Made by a program: the position numbers and the translations under genes. This document shows, in pieces, positions 5,077 to 7,323 of a stretch of DNA of 7,323 nucleotides (position 1 is the first letter of the stretch; each line of letters begins with the position of its first letter). Source of the DNA: a bacterium (GTDB taxonomy: Bacteria; Bdellovibrionota; FAC87; UBA2466); NCBI GenBank assembly GCA_019750655.1, contig JAIEOG010000124.1:1-7323 (forward strand), read 5' to 3'. The notes beneath the pieces were generated by a model. It saw only the letters and a program-made list of their open reading frames with translations, was not told the origin of the DNA and did no database searches.

Positions 5077-6572
5077 TTCGCACCGCCCGTCATCCAGAGC
5101 CCAAGCTGCGTTTCGGTGGCTTGGCTGCGCGGCGTTTCGCCTTGGATGCGGCCGTTGTAAATCACGAGCACGCGGTCGGAGAGCGCTAGAATTTCTTCAA
5201 GCTCCGACGAAAACAGCAAGACCGCAGCCCCTGCATCGCGCAGTCGGAGGATCTCGGAATGGATGCGTTCAATGGCGCCGATGTCGACCCCGCGGGTCGG
5301 GTGCGCGGCCAGTAGAAACTTCACGCCCTCGCCCAATTCGCGGCCAATGACGAGCTTTTGCTGGTTGCCACCAGAGAGTCCGCGAGCCTGAGCCTGAGGG
5401 AGCGCCGGGCGGACGTCGAAGCGTTCAATAATAGCGCGTGTGGATTTTTCTACGGTTGTCCAATCCAAACGGCGCTTGCCGTACTTCGTTTCCCGGTGGT
5501 GTCCTAAGAGGACGTTCTCGCAAAGGCTGAAATCCAAGATCATCGCTTCGCGGTGCCGATCCGGCGCAATAACTGCGAGGCCCGATTGCTTCAAACGGTA
5601 GCAGTCCTGAGCGCGGTAGGGTTTGCCCTCCCACAGTACCTCACCGGCGTAGTCTTCGCGGGTCTTGGCCAGAATTTCGATGAGCTCTTGCTGTCCGTTG
5701 CCGTCGACGCCTGCAACGCCCACGATTTCTCCCGGGCGGAGGCTGAAAGATACCGACTGCAAAATGGGCCGGCCCGGTCCCTCGAGCGAAAGGTTTTTCA
5801 CTTCGATGAGTGGCGTGGTCGCGGCACTTTGCTTGCGAGCGGGGAGCGGCTGGACCTTTCGGCCAACGATCTTTTCTGCGAGGCTGCTTTCGTCGAGTTC
5901 CGCTGTTTGCCAGCTACCGACAACTTTTCCTTGCCGCAGAATCGTGACCTTTTCCGTGAGGGTTAAAACTTCCCGCAGCTTGTGGCTGATAAAGACGATG
6001 GTCTTGCCTTCGTTCTTAAGCTTGCGCAGCCGTTCGATGAGCAGCGTCACTTCTTGCGGTGTGAGAACGGCTGTCGGCTCGTCGAAAATCAGGGTGTCGG
6101 CTTTGCGGTAGAGCAGTTTGAGAATCTCTACTTGCTGTTGGAGACCCACTGGCAGTGTTTCCACGCGAGCATCGAGATCGAGGCTGAAACCAAATTCCGC
6201 TTGGATAGATTTCAGCGCCGCAATGCTCGCTGCGCGGTTGGGTTTCCATGCAAAGGGTTCTTCCCCGAGCACGACGTTCTGCCAAACGCTCAGTGTAGGC
6301 ACCAACATGAAATGCTGGTGCACCATGCCGATGCCGCGCGCGAGCGCGTCCTGGGGAGAGCGGAAATCGACTTTCTCTCCGCGAACGTGGATGTCGCCGC
6401 TGTCGGGGCGGTAGAGCCCATAAAGCGTTTTTAAGATGGTGGACTTGCCAGCGCCGTTTTCCCCCACGACCCCGTGGATGGTCCCTGCCTCGACTTCAAA
6501 GCTGACGCCGTCGTTGGCGCAGACAGACCCGAAGCGCTTAGTAACCTGGGTAAAAGAAAATGCGGACGGCAT
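5073..6572 (-). CDS. nupO: Nucleoside ABC transporter ATPase with two nucleotide-binding domains (NupO/YufO)
   Basis: Cytosolic ATPase (499 residues) that drives the importer; both nucleotide-binding domains are fused, as in RbsA/MglA-type proteins. Domain 1 (about 5-240): Walker A GENGAGKST (37-45), Q-loop Q86, a signature region PVGLQQQVEILK (141-152) lacking the classic LSGGQ, Walker B LIFDEP (161-166) and H-loop H197. Domain 2 (about 255-490): degenerate Walker A GVDGNGQQ (288-295) with Gln in place of the Lys, an intact signature LSGGNQQK (399-406), degenerate Walker B LLAAHPTRGVD (420-430) and SS in place of the switch His (455-456). Only one composite ATP site should therefore hydrolyse, which is usual for this family. 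It begins 6 nt after the binding-protein stop with a weak AGG upstream. Confidence 0.94.
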   Translation of the reverse strand: MPSAFSFTQVTKRFGSVCANDGVSFEVEAGTIHGVVGENGAGKSTILKTLYGLYRPDSGDIHVRGEKVDFRSPQDALARGIGMVHQHFMLVPTLSVWQNVVLGEEPFAWKPNRAASIAALKSIQAEFGFSLDLDARVETLPVGLQQQVEILKLLYRKADTLIFDEPTAVLTPQEVTLLIERLRKLKNEGKTIVFISHKLREVLTLTEKVTILRQGKVVGSWQTAELDESSLAEKIVGRKVQPLPARKQSAATTPLIEVKNLSLEGPGRPILQSVSFSLRPGEIVGVAGVDGNGQQELIEILAKTREDYAGEVLWEGKPYRAQDCYRLKQSGLAVIAPDRHREAMILDFSLCENVLLGHHRETKYGKRRLDWTTVEKSTRAIIERFDVRPALPQAQARGLSGGNQQKLVIGRELGEGVKFLLAAHPTRGVDIGAIERIHSEILRLRDAGAAVLLFSSELEEILALSDRVLVIYNGRIQGETPRSQATETQLGLWMTGGAK

Positions 6573-6578
6573 GAGTGC

Positions 6579-7323
6579 CTAGGATTTTTTGTTTAGCTTG
6601 TAGTAGTCCGGTACAGCGAGAGTCTTTTTGACGATCTTTTCGCGGATCGCTTCGACTTTCTTTAGCTGGTCGGCGGAGATTAAAGCTTTGTTGTTTTCGT
6701 CCATGGCGAAGTCCACACCCCCTTCTGCGAGGCCGAGTTTGCGGTGCCCGGCCTGGAAGGTGCCCTTGGATTTCGCTTCAATCGCTTCAAAAACAGCGCG
6801 GTCCACGCGCTTCACCATGCTGGTCAAAACGCGGCCTGGTTTCACCCAGTTCTGGTTGGAGTCGACGCCGATGGCGTATTTTTTCATTTCTTCAGCGGCG
6901 TCAAACACGCCTAAGCCCGAGGCGCCCGCCGCGTGGTAAATGACGTCGGCTTTCTTTTGGTACTGCGCGAGTGCTAGCTCTTTGCCCTTCGTCGGGTTTT
7001 TCCAGGCGTCCGAAGAGGCGCCGACGTAGTTGGTCAGGACCTTCGTCCCGGGAACAGTTGCTTCTGCTCCTGCGCGGTAGCCTAATTCGAAGCGCTTAAT
7101 GAGCGGGATGTCCATGCCGCCAATAAATCCTACCGTTTTTGTTTTAGAGTTCAGAGCGGCGAGGGCGCCTACGAGATAGCTTCCCTCTTGTTCTTCAAAG
7201 GTAATCGATTGCACATTGGGCAGGTCGATCACGGAATCCACTACGGCGAAATGGGTTTTGGGGAAGTCTTTGGCGACTTTTTCCATCGGAGGCCCCATCA
7301 CAAAGCCGATGGCGATGATGAGG
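6579..7323 (-). CDS. bmpA: BMP-family nucleoside-binding (lipo)protein of the ABC importer, N-terminus outside window
   Basis: Substrate-binding protein of the PnrA/BmpA/YufN family, which captures nucleosides outside the inner membrane and delivers them to the NupP-NupQ channel. The reading frame is open to the window edge and the first visible residues, LIIAIGFVMGPPMEKVA, match the interior family pattern (D-L-I-I-G-x-G-F). The GTG/ATG around 7301-7296 is therefore internal, and the true start with its signal peptide lies beyond 7323. Other family marks: a GSYLVGALAA segment, the conserved GGMDIPLIKRFELGYRAGAEA, AAGASGLGVFDAAEE and IGVDSNQNWVKPGRVLTSMVKRVD. The C-terminus is basic (YKLNKKS) and ends in TAG at 6581-6579. 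It is the first gene of the operon present here. Family membership is firm; nucleoside preference is inferred. Confidence 0.92.
   Translation of the reverse strand, partial: LIIAIGFVMGPPMEKVAKDFPKTHFAVVDSVIDLPNVQSITFEEQEGSYLVGALAALNSKTKTVGFIGGMDIPLIKRFELGYRAGAEATVPGTKVLTNYVGASSDAWKNPTKGKELALAQYQKKADVIYHAAGASGLGVFDAAEEMKKYAIGVDSNQNWVKPGRVLTSMVKRVDRAVFEAIEAKSKGTFQAGHRKLGLAEGGVDFAMDENNKALISADQLKKVEAIREKIVKKTLAVPDYYKLNKKS

Noticed and set aside
7296..7301. GTG/ATG as the start of the binding-protein gene
   Set aside because: The frame continues to the window edge with residues (LIIAIGF) that match the interior of BMP proteins; starting here would remove the signal peptide and the first part of the domain.

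Overview
The window is ordinary chromosomal DNA of moderately high GC from a bacterium that looks Gram-negative. The main clue is a small exported, coiled-coil protein of envelope type. I cannot place the phylum from sequence alone. There are no mobile elements, CRISPR arrays, rRNA or tRNA genes.

Layout: positions 1-84 are probably the last codons of an unidentified upstream gene that overlaps the next start by ATGA. Positions 81-911 (+) encode a pyruvate,phosphate dikinase regulatory protein (bifunctional kinase/pyrophosphorylase, DUF299 family). Positions 984-1673 (+) encode a signal-peptide-bearing, helical, unrecognised protein; its strong ribosome binding site lies inside a stable hairpin. 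Positions 1674-2059 carry no convincing protein gene but are full of structure: an intrinsic terminator that reads on the minus strand, long-range complementary segments typical of a structured RNA, a perfect 8-bp-arm inverted repeat at a likely promoter, and a hairpin leader before azlC. Positions 2060-3081 (+) are azlC and azlD, a two-subunit branched-chain amino acid exporter. Positions 7323-3083 (-) are an almost complete nucleoside (BMP-type) ABC importer operon: binding protein (truncated by the window edge), ATPase, permease, permease.

The ABC operon is tightly packed: a 6-nt gap between the first two genes, then two 4-nt ATGA overlaps. It meets azlD tail to tail, with only one base between the two stop codons and no terminator between them. 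The transporters have related logic: the BMP system brings in purine or related nucleosides, and AzlCD exports branched-chain amino acids. No direct functional link between them is visible.

The most unusual signal is the minus-strand terminator at 1681-1714. It forms a 15-bp uninterrupted stem with a UUCG loop and a T-rich tail only when read on the minus strand; on the plus strand three of its pairs become C-A mismatches. No minus-strand protein gene lies just upstream of it, which points to an unannotated minus-strand non-coding RNA of about 250 nt in the azlC upstream region.
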